DNA of 64,000 bases from Clusia tigrina (Eukaryota > Arthropoda > Insecta > Diptera > Clusiidae): the NCBI GenBank assembly GCA_920105625.2, contig OV050030.1, positions 97,667,152 to 97,731,151 of the forward strand, read 5' to 3'. A program made the position numbers and the translations under genes. Position 1 is the first letter of the stretch. Each line of letters begins with the position of its first letter. A model generated the notes under the pieces. The model did not search any database. It saw only the letters and a list, made by a program, of their open reading frames with translations, and had not been told where the DNA came from. Positions 1 through 9,747 of the stretch are shown here, piece after piece.

Positions 1-85
1 GCCATCGTCATTGTTGTTGCTGTAAGCGTTAGTCTGTAAGAAATTTAAAAAAAAAAAACCTGTTTGCTTTACTTAATGTTAATTC

Positions 86-960
86 TTAGTTTTTAATATT
101 GCTCTTATGAACTACCCTATTCGATTCTGTCAAAACTGTAGTTGACTTATTTTCCTTAACTACCTCTTTTTTATACCTAGGCGAGATTTTAGTTCCTAAC
201 CTATTGTGGATCCTAACATAAATGGTTTCACCTTGCCTATAGTCTATTATTGGTTGCAATTTGCTGTTGTGGTTTTTAAGGTCTTGTTGCTGTTTATCTT
301 TTAATCTCTGAATGTTATCTAACCTTGCTTTCTCGAAATGTTCAGGATCTGTACTCACTGTGCGACCGAAGAAGATTTCTATTGGCCTGTTGTTAATTGT
401 GCTGTGAATTGTATAATTATATTCATAAACAGCTCTGTCTAAAAGTTGTGTGAATGATTGATCTTTATTTTCTGCTTTTAACAGCGCATAATTTCTGAGA
501 GAGTTGAATGAAATCTATCGATTTGGCCATTTTCTGCACTTTTGTAAGGCGGAGATTTGAAAATTTCGATTTTTAATATGTCTTCAATCATGAAAGTAAT
601 GGATGCTGAATTAAATGCCTTTTAGTTATCGAAAATGATAAGTTTAGGAACCCCAAACAGAAAGAGAAGTTCCCTAAGAGGTTCTTTTATATCTTGAGTA
701 GCTTTAGATTTTATAAGTTTAACTTGAACATATTCCGAAAATTTATCAATAGCAGTGAGCACAAGATGACCTTCCGTTTTATAGATATCTATGTGCACTA
801 TATGCCCTGAATACAAGGGAATAAGTGTTTCTTTTAGGATGGGCTTATTTGGATGTCTATCGTACTTGTTCGTCTTGCATATATTGCATTGTTTAATTAT
901 TTTGTTTATTTTATTATTCAGGTGTTGAAAAAGAATTTTTCTAGTATATGAGCTTTATTT
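86..960 (-). pseudogene. Integrase of element A, fragmented
   Basis: Minus-strand pieces of a gypsy-type integrase, the enzyme that inserts the cDNA copy. A zinc-binding CNICK segment lies around 870-900. It is followed by the catalytic core start (HIVHIDIYKTEG, then AIDKFSEYV, 816-700), a second core piece ending IIFDN where a stop interrupts, and a NGQIDRFHSTL segment around 500 holding the third catalytic region, where D stands in the position usually occupied by E. The C-terminal domain (358-86) has the basic RLGTKISPRY motif. At least three stops or frameshifts separate the pieces, so no enzyme can be made. It follows RT-RNase H, as expected. Confidence 0.75.
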
Positions 961-1009
961 TCCTTGCCGTTACGATGGGAGAGCACATCGTTTGTGTGCG
1001 TTTCTATAA

Positions 1010-2872
1010 TTATTTCCTCCTGTTTTGTTCGTCCAATACGTCTTCTATTTTTCGCCATGCAAATCTAATGCGGTATTTTTTAAAGTGATTTGGGAAGATT
1101 TCCTGGATTATCCCCATTATTGGCTCACGAGCACTGATTCCATTAATCACTGAGGGGTTCAAATATTTTTTCAACAATGCGATAACGTTACTCTCGGAAA
1201 ATTCTATTTCTGTTATAGTATAGCGGTGAAAGGTAGGGAAAATGATCTGAAAATTGTGACTTGACTCTGACGACCAATTCATAAATATTTGATTTTTAAA
1301 AACGTTGATCGGTACCTCTACGGATTGAATTAAATCCTGACCTATCATCACTATGCGTCATAATCGACATTGAATTGATTTGTTGATGTTGGGCTGGAAT
1401 TCCCGATAATGCATCGGCTACGACGTTGGTTCGACCGGTTTTATAAAATATTTCGTGGTTGTATTCTTCTAACTCCGCTTTCCAGCGCTTCATCTTGCTG
1501 TTTTTACTCTTGTTGCTCAGGGCAAAAGTCAAGGGCTGATGGTCAGTATAAATTTTTACCTTAGCATGCCCATACAAAAAATTTCGAAGAGAGGCTAGTG
1601 CCCATACAATGGCGAGCATCTCTTTCTCATTGGCAGCGTAGTGCTCCTCTGTTTGGTTTAGAGTTCGAGAAATAAAGGAAATGGGTTTGCCGTTTTGAGA
1701 GAGGACGGCACCAAGTGCGAAATTTGGGGCATCAGTTGTGAGCTCAAAATCATTGTTGTAATTTGGAAAAGATAGTCTTACCTCATCTGAGACCAACGTG
1801 TTTTTAAGTTTTAGGAATGCTTCTTGCGCTTGTTCATTGAATTCGACCGGTATTTTTGCGGATCTACTCTTTGAGATTCGGCCTTCTTCGCCTCTTAATA
1901 AAACTGTTAGCGGTTTTGCTAGTTTCGCATAATCGCAAATAAACCTACGATAATAGCCGGAAAGGCCTAAAAATGAACGCAGTTCTTTAATAGTTTTGGG
2001 TTCGGGAAATTTTGCAATTGCCTCTACTTTATTTGGGTTGGTTCTAATAGCTTCTTGTGATACTACGAATCCCAAGAATTCAACATTTTCCTGAAAGAAG
2101 TGACATTTGTCAAGCTGAACTTTCATGTTGGCTTCTTCTAGCATTTTGAAAACTTTTCGAAGATTCTGCACATGCTCTTCTTCGGATTTACTGAAGATAA
2201 TGATAGCATCATTGGCAAATCTTGCCAATGTGTTCATGAAGGATATCGTCGAGTGTACGCTGAAAGATTGCGGGCGCATTTTTTAGCCCAAATGGTAGTC
2301 GAGTAAATTCAAACTTACCATTGTTTATCGAAAAAGCTGTTTTCTCTATATCTGTTGTGGTTTTTAAGGGATCTGGTGGAACCCACTTTTGAGGTCTAGC
2401 GTTGTGAAGAATGAATTATCGCCTAAATGTAACAACATACCCTCTATTTCAGGTATGGGGTATTTGTCTGATATAGTAAGGCTGTTCAGTTTCCTATAGT
2501 CAATCACTAACCTATATTGTTTATTACCACTTTAGTCGGGTTTTTTTGCCACGATCCAATCAGGTGAATTGTAGGCGGATCTGGATGGTCTAATGATACC
2601 ATCTACTAATAATTTTTCAACCTGATTTTCCACTTCGCCTCTGAGCGATGCAGGATTCGGGTAGAATTTGCTATTCTAACCTCTCCCACTACTTTGGTGG
2701 TGTATGTCAACCGTTCGGCTGGTTCTGAGAATAAATTAGGGTGTTCTATTATTAATTGCTGTAAAACTTGTTTTTGATTTAGACTAATATTATCATCGTG
2801 TATTTTTATAGCATTAACCGATTCTGTTTCTAGTTGTTTAATTAATATTTTTGAATTATTCTTAATTGACAA
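1010..2872 (-). pseudogene. Reverse transcriptase-RNase H of element A, inactivated
   Basis: Copies genomic RNA to DNA and degrades the RNA strand. The minus strand reads RT fingers and palm in broken frames from 2872 to 2280 (segments such as YRLVIDYRKLNS and FTRLPFGLKNAP can be read). From 2279 an open stretch covers the RT thumb (FLGLSGYYRRF), the RNase H core (LTTDAPNFALGAVLS, NEKEMLAIVWAL, YTDHQPL) and its end (NVVADAL). The RT active-site box is broken: the frame from upstream reaches HIGKIC and the downstream frame resumes with NDAIIIFS, so the expected aromatic-X-D-D box is absent. The 1351-1010 part is the RNase H to integrase linker. Confidence 0.85.
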
Positions 2873-2889
2873 AAACCCTTCTTTAATGT

Positions 2890-3160
2890 TAATTACAGCA
2901 TCTAGCTGTTTTAAACTGTCATAGCCTAAAATGCTATGAAAAGTTTTTAGATTAAATTTTGATTAAAAAGTTGCAAAAATGTGTGGTGTTTGATTTCTAT
3001 GTCCCCAGCTATAGTTTTTGCTAAATATATATCTTCATTTACTAATACTTTTTTTGCTAAGCTTGGCTGAATATAATTCTGACTTGAGCCAGTATCAATA
3101 AGAAATTTGAATGATTCGCCGCTCTTCGTGCGACATTCAAAATAAGGCAGCGAAGAGCGT
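2890..3160 (-). pseudogene. Aspartic protease of element A
   Basis: Between gag and RT the minus strand can be read through a retroviral-type aspartic protease segment: residues around LPYFECRTKSGESFKFLIDTGSS, with the catalytic LIDTGS triad region at about 3080-3100, then QNYIQPSLA and further on LAKTIAGDIEIKHHTF. The reading is interrupted by stops (around 2940), and it is in a different frame from the end of gag. Position, motif and neighbours fit the Ty3/gypsy protease that cleaves the Gag-Pol polyprotein. Confidence 0.65.
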
Positions 3161-3161
3161 T

Positions 3162-4393
3162 TTAGGTTAAAAAATGAATATCACTATATTCATAATATTG
3201 TCCTTCCTCTTGTGTGTTCTCAGTCACTACACTAAGATATTTATTGAGATGTTCATCTTCTACGGGGTTGGAGCTAGTGCTTGGAGAGTTTTTTATATGA
3301 AAATTACGTTGCATCTTTTGTGGTTTAACATTCTGCGCAGACGCTGATTGTGGCCTTTTACCGAAGATTTGATTGTTTTGAGGACGGTTCATATAGTACG
3401 ACGTGAACGTAAATTTTCGTCTATCTCCATAGCCACCGGTGGTTTTGGGGCCTGTGGGCGCATGGGCGGTTGGTTGGTCGGTGTTTGTACGTTCGGATTA
3501 TTGTTTAATGTCTGATTTGGAAAGTTTTGTCGCGAAATAAATTGTGGTTGTGGTTGTGGCAAGTGTGCGATTTGTGGATAGAATTGCTGTTGATTTACTT
3601 GCCTACGAAAGTTTCTTGGTTCTGAAGATGGTGCGGTGTTTCTTTGCATCCCTCTACGATCAGAATTGGTATTGTGGGCGTATCGTGTGCGGTATCCTTG
3701 ATTCTCCAGTTTTAGACACAAGTGCAGAGCTTGTGGCAGATCTATTGGTTCTTTCAGAGGCCGTTAAGGCCTCGCACAAAGGTGTCTAAAGCCTTGTTTC
3801 TGTATGTGTGTTAGAAGATTGAGAGCTTCACTACCTACGTCCATACTTCCAAGTTTATTAAGTATCAACGATAAATTGGAATACACAGCCTGATAAAATT
3901 CCTCAACTGACATGTTTGACTGGACCAATGAGGTCATTTGATATACGAGGGTAGACACATCGCGTTTAGCCGCGTAATGTAGAGTTAAACACTTGCAAAT
4001 AGCGCCCCAATCTAGATGTGTGTTATAAGACTCCAACACGACGTCTGCATTGCCGACGATTTTGTTTCTAATAACATTAAGGATCCCATAGTATTTTGGG
4101 GTACCTTTACTTGGTTCGTTAATTGTTAAGATACGATCTACACTCTTTTTCCAGGAGTTGAATTCTCCTGGTTTGCCCGAAAATTCACGCAAGCATTTTA
4201 CCACATCGGGTATTTTTTCGAGGTCTGCGAGATTATTTGCATGTTCTAAATTGATCGTTTGATCTGAAATGTCTGATAAATTTGCGTTTGGGTTGAGTGT
4301 GGATCTTACTATACTAGGACCTTGCCTATTTGCCACTTCTAATGCTACTCTACTAATCAAATTTACTAGTTCGTTTTTGTTTATTGTCCTCAT
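3162..4393 (-). pseudogene. Gag of element A, frameshifted
   Basis: Structural capsid polyprotein in three consecutive minus-strand frames: 4393-3764 (209 codons from an ATG, with capsid-like LREFSGKPGEFNSWKKSVDRIL and the helical MTSLVQSNMSVEEFYQAVYSNL segment), 3721-3389 (proline, asparagine and glutamine-rich) and 3392-3162. The first segment is typical of gypsy and 17.6-type Gag. No CCHC zinc knuckle is visible; the C-terminal part is instead rich in N, Q and P. Frame changes near 3740 and 3390 inactivate it. The ATG at 4393 is the first in the open frame and lies just inside the putative LTR-leader boundary. Confidence 0.75.
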
Positions 4394-4433
4394 ATTTGGT
4401 CCCGGTGTCTGTGGCGCTACTCCCGGTGTTGCT

Positions 4434-5396
4434 AATTATAGCTGGGCGTATAAGATTACTAGGATTCGACATATTTTGTTTGTATTAATTTGAGTTTATT
4501 AAATTATTTTATGTTATCCTTTCTGTGAAAGGGTATTCTTTTACCCTGTAGGGTCCTTTTAAATGGAATCGCAGGATTGAATATATTTTATACTGACGGG
4601 AATCAGTTAAAGTTTTTGTTATCTTTTTACTTTATTTTATAATTTTGTTACTTCGATGATTTTCACAATTTAAAATATTTAGTAATATAAATTTAATACT
4701 TTTAAGATTTATGGTAGAATATATAACTTATTTAATTAACAATTATTTTTCTTCGCTTACACTAAACAAGCAGCAACATTCATTTCGGTTGTTGATGCGG
4801 TTTTCGGGTGTCGATGTGGTGGCTTGCGATCAACGCGTCCTGTTTGGTTCACTACTAAGGGGCCGTTTCACATACTCTAACACTTTCCTCCTGTGTTATT
4901 CTTCTGTTGCAGGATTTCTGGACTACTTGAGGCCTTTTTGATTCCTGGAATTACAGCTTCGATTTGTTACTTATCCACACGTTTCCTACGAGCAGACTTC
5001 TGGACTACTTAAGGCCTTTTTTTAATCCTTCAGATGCAGCTTCGAGCGCAAACTGTTTTGTCGCGACGTGAGAGCTTACTTTGCTCGTGCCCCAGTTAAG
5101 TTATCATACGTTATGATATAAAAAAAACGAATTTTTATTAATTTTATAACCGTTTATTCCCACATTATTTTATCAACTGAATACAATATGAAAATGTTAA
5201 TATTAATATACATAATTATTGCTCACTACTATGATTTACAATTTTATTATTTCTTATTCTTAATGTTTGGCTTGCGTAACTCAATTCTGATAACTAGTTG
5301 TCAGCATTATAAGTTTACTGACTTCTTGCGTTTAGGCCGAGAGGTGATTGACCAGACGCAACGTCAGCAGAGTGCCAACTTTATTGTTGTTAACTT
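4434..5396 (-). repeat. Candidate 5' LTR of element A
   Basis: AT-rich stretch with no convincing gene upstream of gag. On the minus strand it would begin AGTTAACAAC at 5396. It holds a TATA-like run near 5113-5125 and two imperfect copies, about 81 bp apart (near 4911-4968 and 4991-5048), of a block containing CTGGACTACTTRAGGCCTTTTT, which look like U3 direct repeats. A small inverted repeat AGGGTA/TACCCT lies at about 4528-4545. No second LTR copy is in the window, so the call rests on position and composition only. Confidence 0.35.
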
Positions 5397-5417
5397 ATAC
5401 GATCATCAGATGTCCAC

Positions 5418-6380
5418 GAGACCATCAGAGTAGATTAATTTGGGTAAAATCTAGAGTAGCTCCTACAAAACAAATTACGCTGCCTAGACTAGAACTTTGC
5501 GCTGCTTAACTTAGGAATCAATAGTATGGGGCTCTGCAGTAGCAACAATCAACAAAGAATCTAACCTCTTGTCAAGCATCAATCATGGCAACTCTTTCAG
5601 TGGCTTGCAAAGGATTCTAGCATACATACTATGCTTCAAAATATTCAAAAGGGATGAAGGATTTGATTTAACTTGCCCCACCGTAGATGAACAGGAAGGT
5701 GCTCTAATAACTATTGTAAGGCTAATGCAGCTGCCAGAATTTAGCACGGAATTCACACAATTAGATGAATATTCAACAGTGGGGAACAATAACTCATTCA
5801 GCTCTCTTTCCCCGTTCGTGGACACAAATGGAATTCTCAGAGTAGGGGGGCGGTTACAGTCAACTAGCCTTACCTACGACGCCAAACACCTAAAGCTTTT
5901 ACCTTACCGTACCATTAACAAATCTCCTGTTAAGTGATCTACATAAACTAGATCTTCACGTCAGCGTGCAGACATTAATATCCACCGTCAGGCAAATATA
6001 TTGGCCAACCAAGGTAAAGGTGTTAGCCAGGTCTGTAATTCAGGGCTGCGTTATGTGCGTAAGAATGAGAAATGTAATGCTACAACAAATAATGGGAAAC
6101 CTTCCTAAGGGCAGAGTGCATCCGGCTAGACCTTTCATAATCTCCGGCGTTGACTTCTTGCAACTAGCAATGGGACAATGCAACATTGTTACCGATGGAA
6201 GAGCCCCTGTCACAGTGCCAATCCTGGCATGATGGTGATAATTATACCACCGAAATGGCCATTAGGAAGAATTACCAAGGTGATACGAGGAGATGACGCA
6301 ATAATAAGAGTGCAGATGTAAGAACTGCCACAAGCATTCTGAGGCGACCAATTCACAAATTAGCCCCACTTGTACCTGAG
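5418..6380 (+). pseudogene. BEL/Pao RNase H end and integrase, broken
   Basis: Motifs in order: LIWVKSRVAPTKQITLPR (RNase H, about 5428-5480), the FVDTNGILRVGGRL signature that precedes the integrase zinc domain in BEL/Pao (5815-5855), a zinc-domain portion with ISTVRQIYWPTK and GCVMCVRMRN, then MGNLPKGRVHPARPF and SGVDF (6090-6165), which starts the catalytic core. The remaining core is largely missing after 6180. The C-terminal end (WPLGRITKVIRGDDA, then RRPIHKLAPL near 6350) is typical of BEL integrases. Several stops and frame changes (near 5510, 5935, 6232) make it non-functional. Confidence 0.75.
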
Positions 6381-7642
6381 GAAGTCATTTCACCAGAAAC
6401 CATGACAAGTAAAACAAACTCCACTGATAATAAACCAGCCTCGAAGGAAACGCCAATCAATGGAGCGCCTCCTACCAAATGTACGCGAATCACAGCCACG
6501 TCATCAATTGTAGCAGTATTGTTGGTGACCCCCTTTTTTCCTGCTTGTTCGCCTTCATCAATACAAAACAAACCATTTTCCTCCGATCCCGGAATATAGT
6601 TCGAAAACATTGGCAAGGCAAATATTGCAACCAGTCAATGGAGCATCATCACCTATGTGGGCATGCAATCATAGTGGAAGGACTTTGACAAACTCATGGG
6701 TTATCCACAAATACTCCACCGATCGTGTGAATCAACCCGAAATCATGCTCCACTACAATAACAATAATACAGCGATTGGCAGATGAATTGGATCCCAGAA
6801 ATCAATTACTGCAGGCCAGTCACAATACACGTACGAAACGAGGCGCAATTGACTTCATAGGTAATGTTGCACACTCACTGTTTGGCGTTCTTGACTCAGA
6901 AACGCCGCAGAAGCCATTCAAAAAATTCAACAAAACGAGCAACATCTCAAGGACATTTGGCAGAAGCAAACTTCTGTTATTGATAGTAAAATCAACATTA
7001 TGAAAAGAAGTCAGCAAGAGATAGACGCTGAACTTCATCTGACAAATACCACTCTGAACCAAATTGATTACCAGCTCAGAGAGGGAGCAGCAACATTAAC
7101 GAACTGCCTTGGAGGCCGTATACCTAGAACGCGTCCAGGACGCGATGTTTAACATCCTTGGTGATATACACCATGGAAAGGTCAGCACGAAACTACTCAC
7201 ACCTCAACATCTGCAGGCAGAGTTACTTCACATCATGGCAAACCTGCCGCAACACTACCTATTTCTTCAGATGACCTACTCAGTTTCTACCATATAATGA
7301 CTATAAGAGGGAGAGTGACAATTGACCAAATCATTTTTGAACTACAAATTCCCTTGAGCATGACTGACAATTTGGATTCCTTAAAATGACACCAGTTCCG
7401 TAGCAGCTAAATGATTCGTTCGCACAAAATCACTGTAATTTCCAGTACCTAATCATAAATCTCCATCGAGACCAGTACATGCCACTACGAAATGCTTCAA
7501 CAGAACATAAGCCGTCTCCGAGGCGAACTATTCGACAACACGAGCCCTCACGACGTACATCAGTATGCGGTCAGTTATCTAGCATTCTTAATAATCGTAA
7601 TTCTCATAACAGTGGTAGTTGGGAAACACATAAGAAAATCTA

Positions 7643-8950
7643 ACGGGTCCGCCAAATAATTTTTTTTTTTGAAAATTCTATAAAAAAGAACTATTGGATA
7701 TTTTCTCAAATTTCTTTTTTTATTTGAAAGTACAATCCTTCCGGTTAATAATGGAAAATAATTTCATTCAAATGGCTGCCTCGGCTGGCCATGCAGTAGC
7801 CTACACGATCGGTCCAATTTTTAAGCACATTATCGATTGTGTGCAGCTGTATTTCACCAATGGCTTCACGAATATTGTCCTTTAAAGCGTCAATTGTCTC
7901 TGGCTTGTCGGCGTACCACTTATCTTTGAGGGCACGCCACTAATAATAGTCCAACGGTGTCAAATCGCATCTCCGAGGTGGCCAAACGACATCAGCTCTG
8001 CGGCTGATAATGCGATATTCAAAAACAGGACGCAAAACATCGAGTGTAGCTTCGGCTGTGTGGCACGTAGCGCCGTCCTGTTGAAACCAAATGTTGCCAA
8101 TATCCTCCTCTTCAATTTTTGTGAACAAAAATTCGTTCAACATGGCCCGATAACGATCGCCACTGACTGTAACGGCTCCTTCCTCATTTTCGAAGAAAAA
8201 TGGCCCAATTATGCCTCTGGACCAAAATCCGCACCAAACAGTGACTCGTTTTGGGTGCATCGGCTTTCCAATGTATGCGTGCGGGTTTTCTGTGCCCCAA
8301 ATGCGACAATTTTGTTTGTTTACATACTCGCCAAGATCAAAATGAGCTTCATCTGAAAAGATGATTTTTTTGGCAAAATCGGCAACTTCTGTAAGTCGAT
8401 CGCAGGCCCACTGAGCGAAGCGAAAACGCATTGGATGGTCAGTTGGCTTCAACTCCTGAACCAATTGTACTGTGTATGGCGTAATACCAAGGTCTTTATG
8501 CAAAATTCGATGATCAAAATTCAATGATGTCTCCGAAATGTTCAATTGTTGAGAACGACGGTGAATGGATGTTGATGGCGCTTCACGCACACTTTCTGCC
8601 ACAGCAGCAATATTCTCGGGTGTACGCACTGTTTTTGGTTTTTCACGCTTTGGTTTATCGATGAGGATGCCAGTTTCTTAAACTTTTTTCACAAAATAAC
8701 GAACATACGGAGCTGACGGTGCTTCTCTTCTTCCAAAATCCGTACGCAATTTTCGCACACATTCTGCAACATTACCATGATTTTCAAAGTAATGTCGCAA
8801 TATTTGCCAGCGCTGTTCAAGCGTATACACAACCATATTCGTTCAGCGGAAGGATAAAACTAATTATCCGTCAAATCAGACATGAGCTAAGTGTTACCAT
8901 TCACGAAATAAGCACTAGTTGAAAAAAAAGACGTTAGATGGCGGACCCGT
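7643..8950 (-). mobile_element. DD41D mariner (rosa-like), inserted in the BEL env
   Basis: 1308-bp Tc1/mariner element. Its ends are inverted repeats: the plus strand starts ACGGGTCCGCC (7643-7653) and ends GGCGGACCCGT (8940-8950), and similarity extends inward through an A/T run. The left flank is TA (7641-7642); the right flank reads TG, probably a mutated TA. The transposase inside has DD41D spacing, as in the basal rosa-type mariners described from Ceratitis rosa and other tephritids (established knowledge from memory). The flanking sequence on both sides continues the env reading, so the insertion point is within that gene. Confidence 0.85.
7745..8836 (-). pseudogene. Mariner DD41D transposase with two nonsense codons
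   Basis: One frame of 364 codons runs from an ATG at 8836 (MVVYTLEQRWQIL) to a TAA at 7745. It is interrupted only by stops at 8678-8680 (codon 53) and 7940-7942 (in the DYYL motif, where the fourth residue is replaced by TAG). The first catalytic Asp is in FSDEAHF, the second in WFQQDGATCHTA, and the third in CDLTPLDYY, with 41 residues between the second and third. The WxxxxRGIIGPFFFE and VTVWCGF segments are typical of mariner. With no frameshift in over 1 kb, this copy decayed recently or slowly. Confidence 0.85.
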
Positions 8951-9114
8951 TGCTAACTGCAACGATCACGATGCTGCTGAAACAGCAGACCTGGAGTTCG
9001 TTACGACTTATGATAGATCGGGTAGAACGACTGCCGCTCAATGCCGGGAGGATGTTCGCACATATGCCGAGCGTAGCGATCCCACTGCCCCACGAACGAA
9101 TATGCCCATCAAAT

Positions 9115-9392
9115 TGTAGTTAGTTATATTTGCACATACGTAATGCACAATTTTGCAAGCTAGCATTTTTATGTGTGTGAAAATTTATTTTCAATTTATT
9201 TAATTTTAAGTAACATGATATTTCCGTTTTATTTTGTACGTAAGCATTAGTTAAATTCCTTAATTGTTATTGTCAATTAGTATATAAGTTCACACCTTTA
9301 TGAAATAAATCAGTCAGTTTTAATAATTGACTCCATCAACCACACGAATTTGTGTACTTTCTAAGTTATACTGGTTCATGCGCCATATAACA
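9115..9392 (+). repeat. Candidate 3' LTR of the BEL/Pao element
   Basis: AT-rich stretch starting TGTAGTTAG, overlapping the env stop codon, and ending CCATATAACA (TG...CA ends). It carries a polyadenylation-like AATAAA near 9305 and a TATA-like TATATAAG near 9282. No partner LTR is in the window, so the ends are guesses from the TG/CA rule and from where element B2 begins. Confidence 0.4.
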
Positions 9393-9546
9393 ATCGCAAC
9401 AGCTATATTGGTACAAGCACCGAAATAACAACCTAACTAATCAATTTGTGATTAACCCAGGTCTTCGGGAACATGTCGGTCAGGGTTGCTAAGGAGAAGT
9501 CCTGAGCAGTCCTGGGAATGCAGGCCTCAGAAATTCAGGACGCAGG

Positions 9547-9747
9547 TTGTCGGGTCCTAGGAATTGGGATGGTAATGTCCACCAGCAGCCAGGGTCTCGT
9601 CCTGAGGTCGTTGTGAAGGAAAACAAACCAGAACAAGGGATGACGTGCTTTTCGTGCGGCCAAATCGGTCATAGAGCGGAGGAATGCAGGAGCAGACGGG
9701 GTCAGCCGGGTCAGCGAAACTTCCAGCGGCCCGCTCAAGGCCAGTAG
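9547..9747 (+). pseudogene. Gag nucleocapsid fragment of B2 with a CCHC knuckle
   Basis: Short open stretch (66 codons) containing one retroviral CCHC zinc knuckle, CFSCGQIGHRAEEC, followed by a basic, glutamine- and arginine-rich tail ending in a TAG. It is the RNA-packaging end of Gag. The pol frame (from about 9684) overlaps it in the -1 frame relative to gag, the arrangement used for programmed -1 frameshifting in many LTR elements. Upstream (9393-9546) only weak gag-like reading is visible. B1 lacks this knuckle. Confidence 0.7.

Larger units (their letters stand above)
1..5396 (-). mobile_element. Element A: errantivirus-like Ty3/gypsy LTR retrotransposon, decayed, 3' end outside window
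   Basis: On the minus strand the order is gag (4393-3162), protease (about 3160-2890), RT-RNase H (2872-1010) and integrase (960-86), the Ty3/gypsy order with integrase last. The integrase tail carries the RLGTKISPRY and RVVHKSNI motifs that I associate with the 17.6/297/gypsy errantivirus group. All genes contain frameshifts or stops. The outer 5' boundary is placed at a minus-strand AGTTAACAAC at 5396, because another errantivirus LTR in this window also starts AGTTAACACG. The 3' LTR, and any env, would lie left of position 1. Family level is well supported; the boundary is tentative. Confidence 0.8.
6402..9119 (+). pseudogene. Env (baculovirus F-like) of the BEL/Pao element, broken and split by a mariner
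   Basis: Envelope-type membrane fusion gene placed after integrase. It shows an N-terminal hydrophobic run (SSIVAVLLVTPFFPA, about 6505-6550), a furin-type RTKR at 6830-6841 followed directly by GAIDFIGNVAHSLFGVLD, which matches the cleavage and fusion-peptide arrangement of baculovirus F and insect retroelement env proteins, a helical stretch after it (6940-7080), and a membrane anchor near 7570-7640. The cytoplasmic tail resumes at about 8953 beyond the mariner and ends at a TAG at 9117. Many frameshifts and stops are present. Assignment rests on the RTKR-fusion peptide-anchor order; I am fairly sure of the family. Confidence 0.7.
5400..9392 (+). mobile_element. BEL/Pao LTR retrotransposon, 3' half with env, decayed
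   Basis: The plus strand begins inside the RNase H region with KSRVAPTKQITLPRLELCAA (about 5440), a hallmark segment of BEL/Pao pol. It continues through integrase (5569-6380) and an F-type env (6402-9119) to a candidate 3' LTR. RT, protease and gag are absent. The abrupt start next to element A suggests that A inserted into this element and that its 5' half lies left of the window, but that cannot be checked here. A mariner (7643-8950) interrupts the env tail. Confidence 0.75.
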
